Both the position numbers and the translations under genes were made by a program. The notes below the pieces were generated by a model that worked only from the letters and a program-made list of their open reading frames with translations, had not been told where the DNA came from and searched no databases. From assembly GCA_024742475.1 (NCBI GenBank), contig JANSYI010000013.1, positions 1 to 64,000 of the forward strand: a stretch of DNA of 64,000 nt. Reading direction: 5' to 3'. Positions 35,568-44,304 of this stretch are shown here, piece after piece; within the stretch, counting starts at the first letter, position 1, and each line of letters begins with the position of its first letter. Source of the DNA: a bacterium. Lineage in GTDB: Bacteria > Myxococcota_A > Polyangia > Nannocystales > Nannocystaceae.

Positions 35568-37505
35568 ATGGTGCGGGTCTGGGCGTGGTTGTCGCTGCTG
35601 TGTTTGACGGCGTGTAGCTCACCGTCGGTCTTCACGTGTCTCGACGACAGCTCCTGCGCCAACGGGGGGCAGGAGGGTCGCTGCGAGCCGACCGGATACT
35701 GCAGCTTCCCCGACGCCACATGTGCCACCGGCCGGCGGTACGGGGACCTGGCTCCCGGGTCGCTCGCCGGGCTCTGCCTGCCTCCGTCCGGCGACACCGA
35801 CACCGACAGCGGGGGCGGAGGAGGTCCTTCCACGGACACCGACGGCCCCATGCCCGACCCCGCCGTGTGCGGCGACGGGGTCGCGGAGCAAGACGAAGCG
35901 TGCGACAGCGCCGATCTGAACGGGACCACCTGCGAGAGCGAAGGCTTCGCAGGCGGGACCGTGCGCTGCAATGCCGACTGCACGCTCGACCTGACCTTGT
36001 GCACCCAGTGCGGCAACGGATCGGTCGACGCCGGTGAGGACTGCGACGGCGCGGCATTTGCCGACGCGCAAACCTGCGCCGACGTAGGCCTGGGCGAGCC
36101 GACCGAGCCGCTGGGCTGCACCGAAGACTGCAGGATCGAGTTCTCCGACTGCTCCGCGTGCGGCGACGGCATGATCACCCCGCCGGAGTCCTGCGACGGT
36201 GATGACCTCGGGGGACAGTCCTGCGCCGACGTCGGCTTCGACACCGGCAGCCTGGCCTGCCTCGAGGGCTGCGTCATCGATACGTCGGGCTGCTCGGCGT
36301 GCGGCAACGGCGTGCGCGAAGGCGAAGAGGCGTGCGACAGCGCCGACCTCGCGGGGCAGAGCTGCGCCTCGCTCGAGTTCGAAGACGGCGCGCTCGTCTG
36401 CGCCAACGACTGCTCGTTCGACACCAGCAACTGCTCGACCTGCGGAGACGGCGTCGTCAGCGGAAGCGAGGCGTGTGACGGCGAGAACCTCGGTGGGTCG
36501 ACCTGCACGGGCGAGGGCTTCGAGACGGGCGAGATGGCCTGCAACGCCGACTGCACGCTCGACGTCTCCGGTTGCAACACCTGTGGCAACGGCGTGATGG
36601 AAGGCGCCGAGGCGTGCGACCAGCTCGATCTCGACGACACCGACTGTGACGCTCTGGGCTTCGACGGCGGCACCCTGGTGTGCGCGAAAGACTGCACCTT
36701 CGACATCGAAGGCTGCGTGGGCTCGGGCTGCGGCGACGGAGCACCGTGCGCCGCCGGTGAGACCGAACAAGAGTCGTGCGGCCTGTGCGGAACGCGAACC
36801 CGCACCTGCACGCCCGACTGCATCTGGGGCTCGTGGAGCGGCTGCTCTGGCGAGGGCACCTGCGCTGCCGGCGACGAGGAGTCACAAGGATGTGGCGACT
36901 GCGGAACGCAGACCCGCACCTGCAACAGCAGCTGCGAATGGGGCGGGTGGAGCAGCTGCGGTGGCGAAGGCGTGTGCAGCTCCGGCGACGAGCAGACCCA
37001 GGCGTGTGGCAACTGCGGCACGCAAGAGCGCGAGTGCAACGCGAGCTGCGGCTGGAACGGGTGGAGCACCTGCGCGGGCGAAGGCGTGTGCGCGGCCGGA
37101 TCGACGCAAGACCAGGCGTGTGGCAACTGCGGCACACAGACAAGGACGTGCAACAGCAGCTGCGGCTGGGGTGGATACGGCAGCTGCACCGGTGAGGGTG
37201 TGTGCTCGCCCGGCGAGACCGAAGAAGAGTCGTGCGGCAACTGCGGCACCCGCTCTCGAACCTGCACTGGCAGCTGCGGCTGGGGGTCGTGGAGCTCGTG
37301 CAGCGGGGAGGGCGTGTGCTCGCCCGGCCAGGTCGACGTCGACAACGGCTGCGCGAACTGTGGCGGCGGCACGCGCAGCCGCACGTGCAACCTCTCCTGC
37401 GAGTGGGGGGGCTACAGCGACTGCACTGGCGGAACGCAGTGCGACTTCCCCAGCATCTGCATCTGCATCGGGCAGTGCGGCTCGCCCGGAACGCAGTGCA
37501 ACTAG
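35568..37505 (+). CDS. surface lipoprotein with Cys-rich repeats and six TSP1-like repeats
   Basis: The 645-residue protein starts at ATG 35568, chosen because MVRVWAWLSLLCLTAC is a clean lipoprotein signal; an upstream ATG (35508) would bury it. After a short Cys-rich head come seven units of about 45 residues of the form CGDGxxxxxExCD...C...C, which resemble DUF4215 repeats. Six units of about 38 residues follow, with CGxCGTQTRTCxxxCxWGxW, spaced by GEGVCxxG. The latter match thrombospondin type 1 repeats in their Trp/Cys/Arg pattern. TSP1 repeats bind glycans or proteins in eukaryotes, so an adhesive role is plausible. It is divergent from the propeller lipoprotein. Confidence 0.8.
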   Translation: MVRVWAWLSLLCLTACSSPSVFTCLDDSSCANGGQEGRCEPTGYCSFPDATCATGRRYGDLAPGSLAGLCLPPSGDTDTDSGGGGGPSTDTDGPMPDPAVCGDGVAEQDEACDSADLNGTTCESEGFAGGTVRCNADCTLDLTLCTQCGNGSVDAGEDCDGAAFADAQTCADVGLGEPTEPLGCTEDCRIEFSDCSACGDGMITPPESCDGDDLGGQSCADVGFDTGSLACLEGCVIDTSGCSACGNGVREGEEACDSADLAGQSCASLEFEDGALVCANDCSFDTSNCSTCGDGVVSGSEACDGENLGGSTCTGEGFETGEMACNADCTLDVSGCNTCGNGVMEGAEACDQLDLDDTDCDALGFDGGTLVCAKDCTFDIEGCVGSGCGDGAPCAAGETEQESCGLCGTRTRTCTPDCIWGSWSGCSGEGTCAAGDEESQGCGDCGTQTRTCNSSCEWGGWSSCGGEGVCSSGDEQTQACGNCGTQERECNASCGWNGWSTCAGEGVCAAGSTQDQACGNCGTQTRTCNSSCGWGGYGSCTGEGVCSPGETEEESCGNCGTRSRTCTGSCGWGSWSSCSGEGVCSPGQVDVDNGCANCGGGTRSRTCNLSCEWGGYSDCTGGTQCDFPSICICIGQCGSPGTQCN

Positions 37506-39796
37506 TCGAGGCTGAGCAAGTAGGCCGCCAGCTGCTCGCGCTCGGCGTCGCTGAGCGCCGATGTCGCGCCGTGCTCGTCCCCCGCGCTCTGCAGCACGTC
37601 GAGCACGGTCGCCGCCGACCCGTCGTGAAGATACGGAGGGTTGTTCCACAGACCCCGTAGCGTGGGCGTGTCGATGCCGAGCAGCGGCCCCCCCAACCGC
37701 TGCCCCGACGCCTCGGTCAGCGTCCCTACGTCGTGCAGCACGGGTTCGCCGGGCGCCACGAAGGCGCTGTCGGTCATCCGTGGACCCGTGTGACACGTCG
37801 TGCATCCCAGCGTCGCCGACTCGAACAACGCCTGACCCGCCTCGGCCTGCGGCGTCAGCGAACCATCCGCCTCTCGATACGGACTGCGCGGGAACGCCTC
37901 CAGCGTGCTCACGTAGGCCGCGAGCGCGTCGAGCTCGGTCGACACGCCTGCCTTCGCGTCGCCGAGCGGCTCGCTCCGCGTCCCGGCCTCGAAGTCCTCG
38001 TCGGCCATGAGCCCCATCCCCGACTGCGGCCCTCGAATGTCGTTCTCGAAGTCGTGCACCTCGTCGAAGTTCGCCGACCAGTGCATCGGTCCGTGGGCGT
38101 CGCCGCCGTGCCCGAGCAAGGTGATCGTGTTGCGCACACCCTCCCCTCGTCCCGTGAAGTCCCACGTCCGCCGATCGGACTCCCCATCGAGGTGGCAGTG
38201 CGCGCACGCCATGTATCCATCCTTCGACAGCCTCACGTCGAACGAGTCGTTGAACAGCACCTTGCCCAGTGCGACCTGAGGGTCCAGCGGCTCCTCGCTC
38301 GTGATCGGAATCGTCGCGATGGGGGTCGGCAGCACGGCGAAGCTGCTCACGTCGAACACCACGACCTCGCGGCTCATGAACGCCTCGACGTACAGGTAGC
38401 GGTCGTCTGCCGTGAGGGCCAGCCCCTCGGGCGCGAACCCGACGTCGAGGATCGCACCCGCCTGCGCCCCGGTGAACGTGTCGACACGCTCGACCGCGCG
38501 CGACCCTCGAGACGCCAAGAACAGGAAGTCACCGCGGCTGGAGAACACGCCCGCGCTGAGCAGCCCCCGGTTGTCGAAGTGCCTCCGACGCGTGAAGTCC
38601 TCCGACAGCCCACCGGCCACGTCCAGGTACGACACGACGCCGCGCAGCGTCGTCTCGAAGGAGAAGTCCTCGCCGTTGACGTAGGCCCCGTGGTCGATGT
38701 TCGCCTGCAGCGAAGGCACCGCCGCGAGGTCGCCAATCGGGGAGATCAGCAGCTGCGCGAGGTAACTCGGCACGCCCCCGGCCTCGGTATCGGACGCAGC
38801 CTGCGGATCGAACTGCAGCGAGACCGGCTCGCGCTCGCCGCGTTGGGGGTTGAGCAGCACCAGCTGTCCTTCGGCGTCGGGTGACCGCCATCGCGTCACG
38901 CCCAGCCGGCCATCGGGGAGCACGGCGACGCCGCGCGCGTCGTCGATCGCGGGCAGGGTCTCGACCAGCGCCGGCGTCCCCTCGAGCGAGACACGCCCGA
39001 TCGCGCCGGGACCCTGCATGGACACGAACGCGTCGTCCCCGACCACGACCACGCCAAACGGCCGGCTGCCCCACGGGAGCGGCACGGTCTCGTAGGTGCC
39101 CGCGGAGAGGTCGTGCACCGCGAGCTGGTCGTCCTCCTGACACGACACCACCGCCTGCGTGCCCCACCACGCGACGGTGCGCGGCCGAGCGCAGGTCGGC
39201 ACGCGGACGCCGAGCGCGAACCCGTCCCCGCGCCGCTCCACCGTGACGAGCTCGTCGGCATCGGGGCTGACCACCACGGCGATGTCATTGGCATCGATGT
39301 CGATCGTGCTGCTCTGCTCCGGCGCGTGCGAGGGCTCGAAGGTCACCGTGATCGTGACGTCCTCCGAGCGCGTGTTGCCCTGGGCGTCGAACACGGTGAG
39401 CACGGGCCGATAGCGCCCCGGGGTATCCCATGAGATCTGCAGCGTGGGATCGTCGCTCGGCTCGGCGGGCCGCGACCCGTCGTCGAGCGTCCACTGGTAG
39501 AGCACCGCCCCCGTCGACGCCGATCCATCGAGCAACACCGTCTCTCCCGCGAGGGCGTAGCGGTCCTCGCCCGGGATCGCCTCGAGCGGCTCGCTCTGCC
39601 CCGTGGTGCCCGTGGTGTCCGCCACCGAAGTGCTGCCAGAGGACGACGCCTCGTCCGTCGCCTCGGACGTGCCCGATGTGCTCGAGGTCGAGCCCGACGT
39701 GCTGCCGCCCGAGGTCGTCGCCGGGTCGGTGTCGGCCGCAGTCGGGTCGTCGCCGCACGCGACGCAGAGCAAGACCGCGACGGGCCAGCGCCGCAT
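37502..39796 (-). CDS. lipoprotein with PKD-like domain, beta-propeller and MauG/CcpA-type di-heme domain
   Basis: The 764-residue product has lipobox LLCVAC, a Ser/Thr linker and a PKD-like Ig domain (AGETVLLDGSASTGAVLYQW). A YncE/surface-layer-like propeller fills about residues 160-490, for example GVAVLPDGRLGVTRW and GLALTADDRYLYVEAF. The C-terminal part is a di-heme peroxidase domain with heme motifs CAHCH (531-535) and CTTCH (665-669) and the ending TPTLRGLWNNPPYLHDG. MauG/CcpA relatives reduce peroxide or oxidise protein side chains. Its ATG overlaps the stop of the LVIVD-repeat gene by one base (TGATG), so the two are made together. Confidence 0.85.
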   Translation of the reverse strand: MRRWPVAVLLCVACGDDPTAADTDPATTSGGSTSGSTSSTSGTSEATDEASSSGSTSVADTTGTTGQSEPLEAIPGEDRYALAGETVLLDGSASTGAVLYQWTLDDGSRPAEPSDDPTLQISWDTPGRYRPVLTVFDAQGNTRSEDVTITVTFEPSHAPEQSSTIDIDANDIAVVVSPDADELVTVERRGDGFALGVRVPTCARPRTVAWWGTQAVVSCQEDDQLAVHDLSAGTYETVPLPWGSRPFGVVVVGDDAFVSMQGPGAIGRVSLEGTPALVETLPAIDDARGVAVLPDGRLGVTRWRSPDAEGQLVLLNPQRGEREPVSLQFDPQAASDTEAGGVPSYLAQLLISPIGDLAAVPSLQANIDHGAYVNGEDFSFETTLRGVVSYLDVAGGLSEDFTRRRHFDNRGLLSAGVFSSRGDFLFLASRGSRAVERVDTFTGAQAGAILDVGFAPEGLALTADDRYLYVEAFMSREVVVFDVSSFAVLPTPIATIPITSEEPLDPQVALGKVLFNDSFDVRLSKDGYMACAHCHLDGESDRRTWDFTGRGEGVRNTITLLGHGGDAHGPMHWSANFDEVHDFENDIRGPQSGMGLMADEDFEAGTRSEPLGDAKAGVSTELDALAAYVSTLEAFPRSPYREADGSLTPQAEAGQALFESATLGCTTCHTGPRMTDSAFVAPGEPVLHDVGTLTEASGQRLGGPLLGIDTPTLRGLWNNPPYLHDGSAATVLDVLQSAGDEHGATSALSDAEREQLAAYLLSLD

Positions 39797-41514
39797 CAGC
39801 CGGCCACCGTGAAGCTGATCGAGAACGTCTCCTCGACTGCGTTGCCGTTGTAGTCGACCACGCCACCGGCGGGGATCTCGAAGGTGTACTGAGTCCCCGG
39901 CGTCAACACGCCGTCGGGGTCGAAGTTCACCACCGACTCCTGGGTGCTGATGGTGCCCGCGATGCGCACCGAGGGATCGGCGGTCTCGTAGAGCCGGACG
40001 GATCCCTCCCACGCCGACTTGGGCGCGACCATCTCGTTGAACGTGACCCCGACTCGGCTCGTGGGCGCGAGGCCCTCCGCGCCGTCGGCCGGCACCGACC
40101 AGTTGACGTAGGGCGCGTCGGCGTCGGGCTGCGCGAGGTAGGGCGCGATGGAGCTCGCCTCGCCCGGGTTCGCCTCATCGTCGACGCTCAGGACGATCAC
40201 GTTGCCGATCGGCGTCGCCGTGTCGAGGTCGCCTTCGAGGTCGAGCTGCTCGAGCAGCTGCATGTCGCTCATGTCGGAGACATCGTAGAGGCCCGCGAAG
40301 CTGGACTCGCCCATCACGGCGATGTCGTCCTTGACGAACACGTACCCGCCGTTGCCTCCCGAGGTGAAGTGCCCGGCGTACGTCGGGTTCGACGGGTCGC
40401 GCACGTCGTAGGCCATGATGCCGCCGCCACCGCTCTTGACCGCGTACCAGACGTACCCGCCGGTGACGTTGGCGAAGTACGCCTCACGCGCCACGGCTTC
40501 GCTGTCTTCGAGCACGAAGTCGCCGCCGGCGATCGGCTGCGGATCGGTCGGAATGCTCACGTCGAGCAGCACCGTCCGGGGCCCCTCCGCGGCGGTCGCG
40601 ATCAACAGGTTGCCGACCACTTGCACCTGGCCGACCCGCAGCGTCGGCTCGAACGCCTCTTGCGCCACGAGCGTGGGGTTGATGGGGTCGCTGGCGTCGA
40701 CGATGTACAGGCCATTGTCGGATCCGCCCACGTAGAGGTGGTCGCCCTGCCAGAAGCCGCTCTGCACCACGCGCGCGTAGGCATCGGGGTAGAGGTGCCC
40801 AGGAAGCGTGAGCGTGCTGACCGCCAGCGGCTGCGCGGGGTTGGTGACGTCCCAGAACATCACGCCGCCGCCGGTGTTGAGCAGGCCCTCGTCGACGTGC
40901 GCGGTCGAGATGTACCAGCGGCCCCCGATCTCGGTGAATCCGACGGCGTGGGTCTCCCGCATGTCGCCCGAGAACGTGCTGCCGACCGTGCTGGGCGCGC
41001 ATGGGTCGCTCACATCGAAGAACGTCACGCCGCCGCCGCCCCACTCGGGGGCCCACGGCATCATCAGGTACCCGTCGAACATCACGACCAGGTTGTGGTG
41101 GTCGGCGTCGAGGGGACCGCCGTCGAGGAACGCGCAGTTCTGGAACAAGTCGGCTTCGTCGAACGCGATGGCCGGGCCGCCGGGTCCGGTTTGCGACGGC
41201 CAGTCACCGGGCGCCGGATAGCCAGGGTCGGGACCGCCCGTCGTAGAACCGCCCTCGGACGAGCTCGCGCTCGACGTCGACCCGTCGACCGAAGAGGTGG
41301 ATCCTCCCGACGACTCCGCACCCTCCGTCGTGCCGGTGCTCTGGGCACTCGTCGCGGCCGGGTCGCTCGAAGACGTGGAGCCACCGCTCTCGTCGGCCCC
41401 CGGCGTGTCCCCTGCTCCACCGCACGCCACCAACGACGCGACGAGCGACACGCCTGCCGCGCGGCTTCGCGCTGCACCCCAACTCTCGCTCCTCCAACCC
41501 ATGATGCTCGCCAT
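39796..41514 (-). CDS. LVIVD-repeat lipoprotein with Ig-like C-terminus
   Basis: The 572-residue product has lipobox LVASLVAC and a long Ser/Thr/Gly linker. A propeller with LVIVD-type strands follows (GVTFFDVSDPCAPSTVG, GVMFWDVTNPAQPLAVST, GLYIVDASDPINPTLVA, GIMAYDVRDPSNPTYAG, GLYDVSDMSDMQLLEQ). The last 110 residues are an SbsA/Big-type Ig domain (SVPADGAEGLAPTSRVGVTF, ending SISFTVAG). LVIVD repeats are a common surface propeller of unknown function. It is coupled to the di-heme propeller gene. The 265-base gap upstream, toward the TPR gene, holds no gene that I can support. Confidence 0.75.
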   Translation of the reverse strand: MASIMGWRSESWGAARSRAAGVSLVASLVACGGAGDTPGADESGGSTSSSDPAATSAQSTGTTEGAESSGGSTSSVDGSTSSASSSEGGSTTGGPDPGYPAPGDWPSQTGPGGPAIAFDEADLFQNCAFLDGGPLDADHHNLVVMFDGYLMMPWAPEWGGGGVTFFDVSDPCAPSTVGSTFSGDMRETHAVGFTEIGGRWYISTAHVDEGLLNTGGGVMFWDVTNPAQPLAVSTLTLPGHLYPDAYARVVQSGFWQGDHLYVGGSDNGLYIVDASDPINPTLVAQEAFEPTLRVGQVQVVGNLLIATAAEGPRTVLLDVSIPTDPQPIAGGDFVLEDSEAVAREAYFANVTGGYVWYAVKSGGGGIMAYDVRDPSNPTYAGHFTSGGNGGYVFVKDDIAVMGESSFAGLYDVSDMSDMQLLEQLDLEGDLDTATPIGNVIVLSVDDEANPGEASSIAPYLAQPDADAPYVNWSVPADGAEGLAPTSRVGVTFNEMVAPKSAWEGSVRLYETADPSVRIAGTISTQESVVNFDPDGVLTPGTQYTFEIPAGGVVDYNGNAVEETFSISFTVAG

Positions 41515-41779
41515 GCTGAGACGGATTGCAGGACACGGTCAAGCCGGCGCGGCGCAGTGAAAATGGAGCCATCCCCAGCGCGCGAGGCGCCCGAGTGCAA
41601 CCGAATTCGACACGCGGTCGCATGCGACCGAGAGGTCACGCAAGTCGAGCGCTCGCCCGGGTACAGATCGGCTCGCCAGGTCACCAACCCCTCGACGTCA
41701 TCGTGCTCACGTCCCCGGCCCCCGACCCAGTGAACCCTGTCTCCTGCGCGAAAACGGGATTTGATTCGCCGACGCTATC

Positions 41780-43201
41780 GTGCAACAAAACGTCACGAGT
41801 TCGACGATGAAGCTCCGTACACAGCTCGACGCTGCTGCGACGCTCCTCGACGAGGGTGCCGCTCGATCCGCCGTCAGGATGCTTCGCAGCTCGTGGGAGC
41901 CCGAGTTGTGTGCCGACGACTTGGTCCCGCTCTACTGCATGTGGGTCCGAGCGCTCTGCGACATCGGCGAGCTCGACCACGCCAAGACGCTGGCCGAACG
42001 AGCCGCCGACGAGTTCCCCCGCGAGCCCGACGTGCAGATCGCCGTCGGCAACGTCTATGACCTCTTGGGACACCTCGAGCCGGCTCGCGACGCGTTTCAG
42101 GCCGCCATCGAGGCCGCCCCCAACGGGGCCCTGCAGTTCTACAACCTCGGTGCTGTCCTCGAGCGCCTCGGCGACGAAGACGGCGCGGAGACCTGCTACC
42201 GCGAGGCCACCGCGATCGAGACAGAGGGCAACACCCTCTTCGAGGCCAGCGCCGCGCTCGGTGCACTGCTTCGTCGCACCGGTCGCCTCGAAGAGGCCGC
42301 CACGGTCTACGAGAACTATCTCGAAGAGGATCCGATCAACGTCGACCTCCTCGTCGAGCACGGGATCTGCCTGAGCGACCTCGACGCCTACGACGAAGCC
42401 GTCGACCGCTTCGAGCTCTCGCTCACCCTCGACAGCGACCACGCGGGTGCTTGGTACAACCTCGCGATCACGCAGTACCGCATGGGTCGGCACGAGGAAG
42501 CCCTCGCGTCGATGCAGTGTGCCCGCGACGTCGACCCGCAGAGCCCGCTGACCCTGGCGGTGCTCGGCTCGTGGCAGCTCGCCCGCAGCCGCTCGCCGCT
42601 CGATCCGGCGTGTCCGGCCGGTCAGGGCGCCGACTTCGACGACTCGCTCGCCAACCTCTACGGCGCGCTCGACATGCTGCGCCGCCTCGACGGCGAAGGT
42701 CTGAGCCCCAACTACGCCGGCCTGGTGTGCGAAGAGGTCTTCGAGGCCCTCTGGCAGAACGAGCGCCTGGGCGAAGCCCGCGAGGTCGCCCGCATGGCCG
42801 GGCAGCGCGACTGGATCACCGCGCACATGCTCAACACCCTCAACGAGGCCGACCACGGCCGAGCACCTGCGGTCGAGACGTTCACCGTCCAGGCTCGGGC
42901 CCAGGCCGCCGAAGCCGACCCGGCGTCCGTTTCCGACGAGCTCGACTCCGTGAGCCACTGGCCCTCCGACGCCAAGGGCTTCACGACCGGCCTCACCGTC
43001 CTCGCCGCCGACGAAGACGAAGCACGCCGCTACTCCCTCGAGTACCTGCGCAGCCTCGAGCCCGCCCCCGGCATCGACTTCCAGATCGAGACGGTGCGCC
43101 CCGGCGGCCCCGAAGACCTCACCACGCACGAGTTCTCGATGCAGCCGCGTGCGCGCGGAGTCGTCGGCGTGGCACGAACACGCGCGTACTTCCGGCTCTA
43201 A
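41780..43201 (+). CDS. cytoplasmic TPR-repeat protein
   Basis: GTG at 41780 gives 473 residues; ATG at 41807 is an equally likely start. Residues about 10-280 are TPR units, for example LDHAKTLAERAADEFPREPD, ARDAFQAAIEAAPNGALQF, AVDRFELSLTLDSDHAGAW and ALASMQCARDVDPQSPLTL. The last 80 residues form an alpha/beta domain with FTTGLTVLAADEDEARRYSL and ends in RARGVVGVARTRAYFRL. That segment resembles the regulator-of-RNase-E or DUF695-like ends that I cannot name with certainty. No signal peptide. It lies 157 bases upstream of the baseplate operon on the same strand but is not tightly coupled to it. Confidence 0.7.
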   Translation: MQQNVTSSTMKLRTQLDAAATLLDEGAARSAVRMLRSSWEPELCADDLVPLYCMWVRALCDIGELDHAKTLAERAADEFPREPDVQIAVGNVYDLLGHLEPARDAFQAAIEAAPNGALQFYNLGAVLERLGDEDGAETCYREATAIETEGNTLFEASAALGALLRRTGRLEEAATVYENYLEEDPINVDLLVEHGICLSDLDAYDEAVDRFELSLTLDSDHAGAWYNLAITQYRMGRHEEALASMQCARDVDPQSPLTLAVLGSWQLARSRSPLDPACPAGQGADFDDSLANLYGALDMLRRLDGEGLSPNYAGLVCEEVFEALWQNERLGEAREVARMAGQRDWITAHMLNTLNEADHGRAPAVETFTVQARAQAAEADPASVSDELDSVSHWPSDAKGFTTGLTVLAADEDEARRYSLEYLRSLEPAPGIDFQIETVRPGGPEDLTTHEFSMQPRARGVVGVARTRAYFRL

Positions 43202-43358
43202 GACGCCTGCCTCGAAGTCGTCTCCTTCCTGGCCGACCGGCTTGCCGGCCATCGCAGAGGTCGCGGCGGTGTCGTCGTCGAGCTGTCCTCGCCTTTTCTC
43301 GTGCGACCCGCTGGCCGGGGGATCGAATTCGCGCTGCGTGATACGGTCGTGAATCGTC

Positions 43359-43991
43359 ATGGCCAGGCTCGAGGCTTCTCCACGTGTCTCTCGAGGCGCT
43401 CTCGTCTCGGTTGACCCGTCAACGCTCGAGTCCGAGGTCGTGCCGCTCCAATACAACCCCGCGATGGTGCAGCGGAGCTTCGCGGTGGCGGCGACGACGT
43501 CGGGGGCGGGCGCGGGACAGCGCGCGGGGGCGCCGGTCGAGACGGTTCAGATCGAGGTCGAGCTCGACGCGTCGAAGCGTGCCTCCAGGGACACCACCAT
43601 CGTCGCCGCCCGCATTGCCGCCATCGTCGGCCTGGTGTCTCCACGCGCCGAGGACGTCAAGAAGAACCTCGACCTCGCAGCCCAGGGGATGATCGAGATT
43701 CTTCCACCGGAGGCCCCACTGGTGCTCTTCGTCTACGGACCAACCCGGGTTCAGCCGGTCGTGCTCACCGAAATTGCGCTCGCCGAGGAAGCGCACGCGC
43801 CCGACCTCTCACCGATTCGGGCCCGCATCTCCTTGGGCATGCAGGTCCTGCGATACGCCGACCTCCCCGCGGGACACGTCGCCCACGCGCTCTCCCTGGC
43901 CAACCAGGTCGCACGCGAAAGCCTCGCCGCCGAGGTCTCCGGCGGCGAGGCAGCAGCAGCCATCGCAAGAGGGACCCTCGAATCGCTCTAG
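43359..43991 (+). CDS. contractile injection system tube/hub-connecting protein (Afp7/gp53-like, CIS_tube N-terminal domain)
   Basis: The 210-residue protein begins GALVSVDPSTLESEVVPLQYNPAMVQRSF (residues about 13-40, given here by its ends). The V-x-LQYNP-x-x-x-x-R-S/T-F element is the hallmark of the CIS tube / gp53-like family, in which FQYNPxxLxRxL opens the domain. The rest is beta-rich with an alpha-helical stretch (IAAIVGLVSPRAEDVKKNL). In known systems this protein sits between inner tube and spike hub and usually ends in a LysM domain. Here the C-terminus is instead an Ala-rich helix, and the LysM-like domain is encoded by the next gene. Confidence 0.75.
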   Translation: MARLEASPRVSRGALVSVDPSTLESEVVPLQYNPAMVQRSFAVAATTSGAGAGQRAGAPVETVQIEVELDASKRASRDTTIVAARIAAIVGLVSPRAEDVKKNLDLAAQGMIEILPPEAPLVLFVYGPTRVQPVVLTEIALAEEAHAPDLSPIRARISLGMQVLRYADLPAGHVAHALSLANQVARESLAAEVSGGEAAAAIARGTLESL

Positions 43992-44016
43992 CGCTCACCT
44001 CTAGGACGGAGTCGTC

Positions 44017-44304
44017 ATGTTCGAACCTCACAGCCGCTACGCCAAGCTCCCCACCGGGGTGCACATCGACGCCCAAGGACGGGAGATCGTCTACGTCACG
44101 CGACGATTCCTGCCCCGAACGGACCGCATGTTCGTCAACGGCCGGGTCGCGGTGAGAGCCGGCGACCGACTCGACCTCGTCGCTGCCCGTGCGCTGGGGT
44201 CCGCCGAGGCCTGGTGGCGCCTGTGCGACGCCACCCCCACGTTGCATCCCGAGGATCTCGAGCTCCCCGGCTCCGAACTCCTCGTTGCGACGGAGGCCCC
44301 CTGA
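44017..44304 (+). CDS. small LysM/tail-protein-X-like baseplate protein
   Basis: The 95-residue protein follows a ribosome site AGGACGGA. Its second half, VRAGDRLDLVAARALGSAEAWWRLCD, then LPGSELLV, has the strand-helix-helix-strand pattern of LysM and gpX domains. The first half (YVTRRFLPRTDRMFVNGRVAV) is typical of the tail proteins that carry it. It likely completes the role of the split Afp7/gp53 protein at the hub. Its stop codon abuts the GTG of the hub gene. Confidence 0.75.
   Translation: MFEPHSRYAKLPTGVHIDAQGREIVYVTRRFLPRTDRMFVNGRVAVRAGDRLDLVAARALGSAEAWWRLCDATPTLHPEDLELPGSELLVATEAP

Noticed and set aside
41780..43201. TPR protein as part of the injection operon
   Set aside because: It is 157 bases away, lacks any tail-protein signature, and is not overlapped like the ten baseplate genes, so membership cannot be supported.
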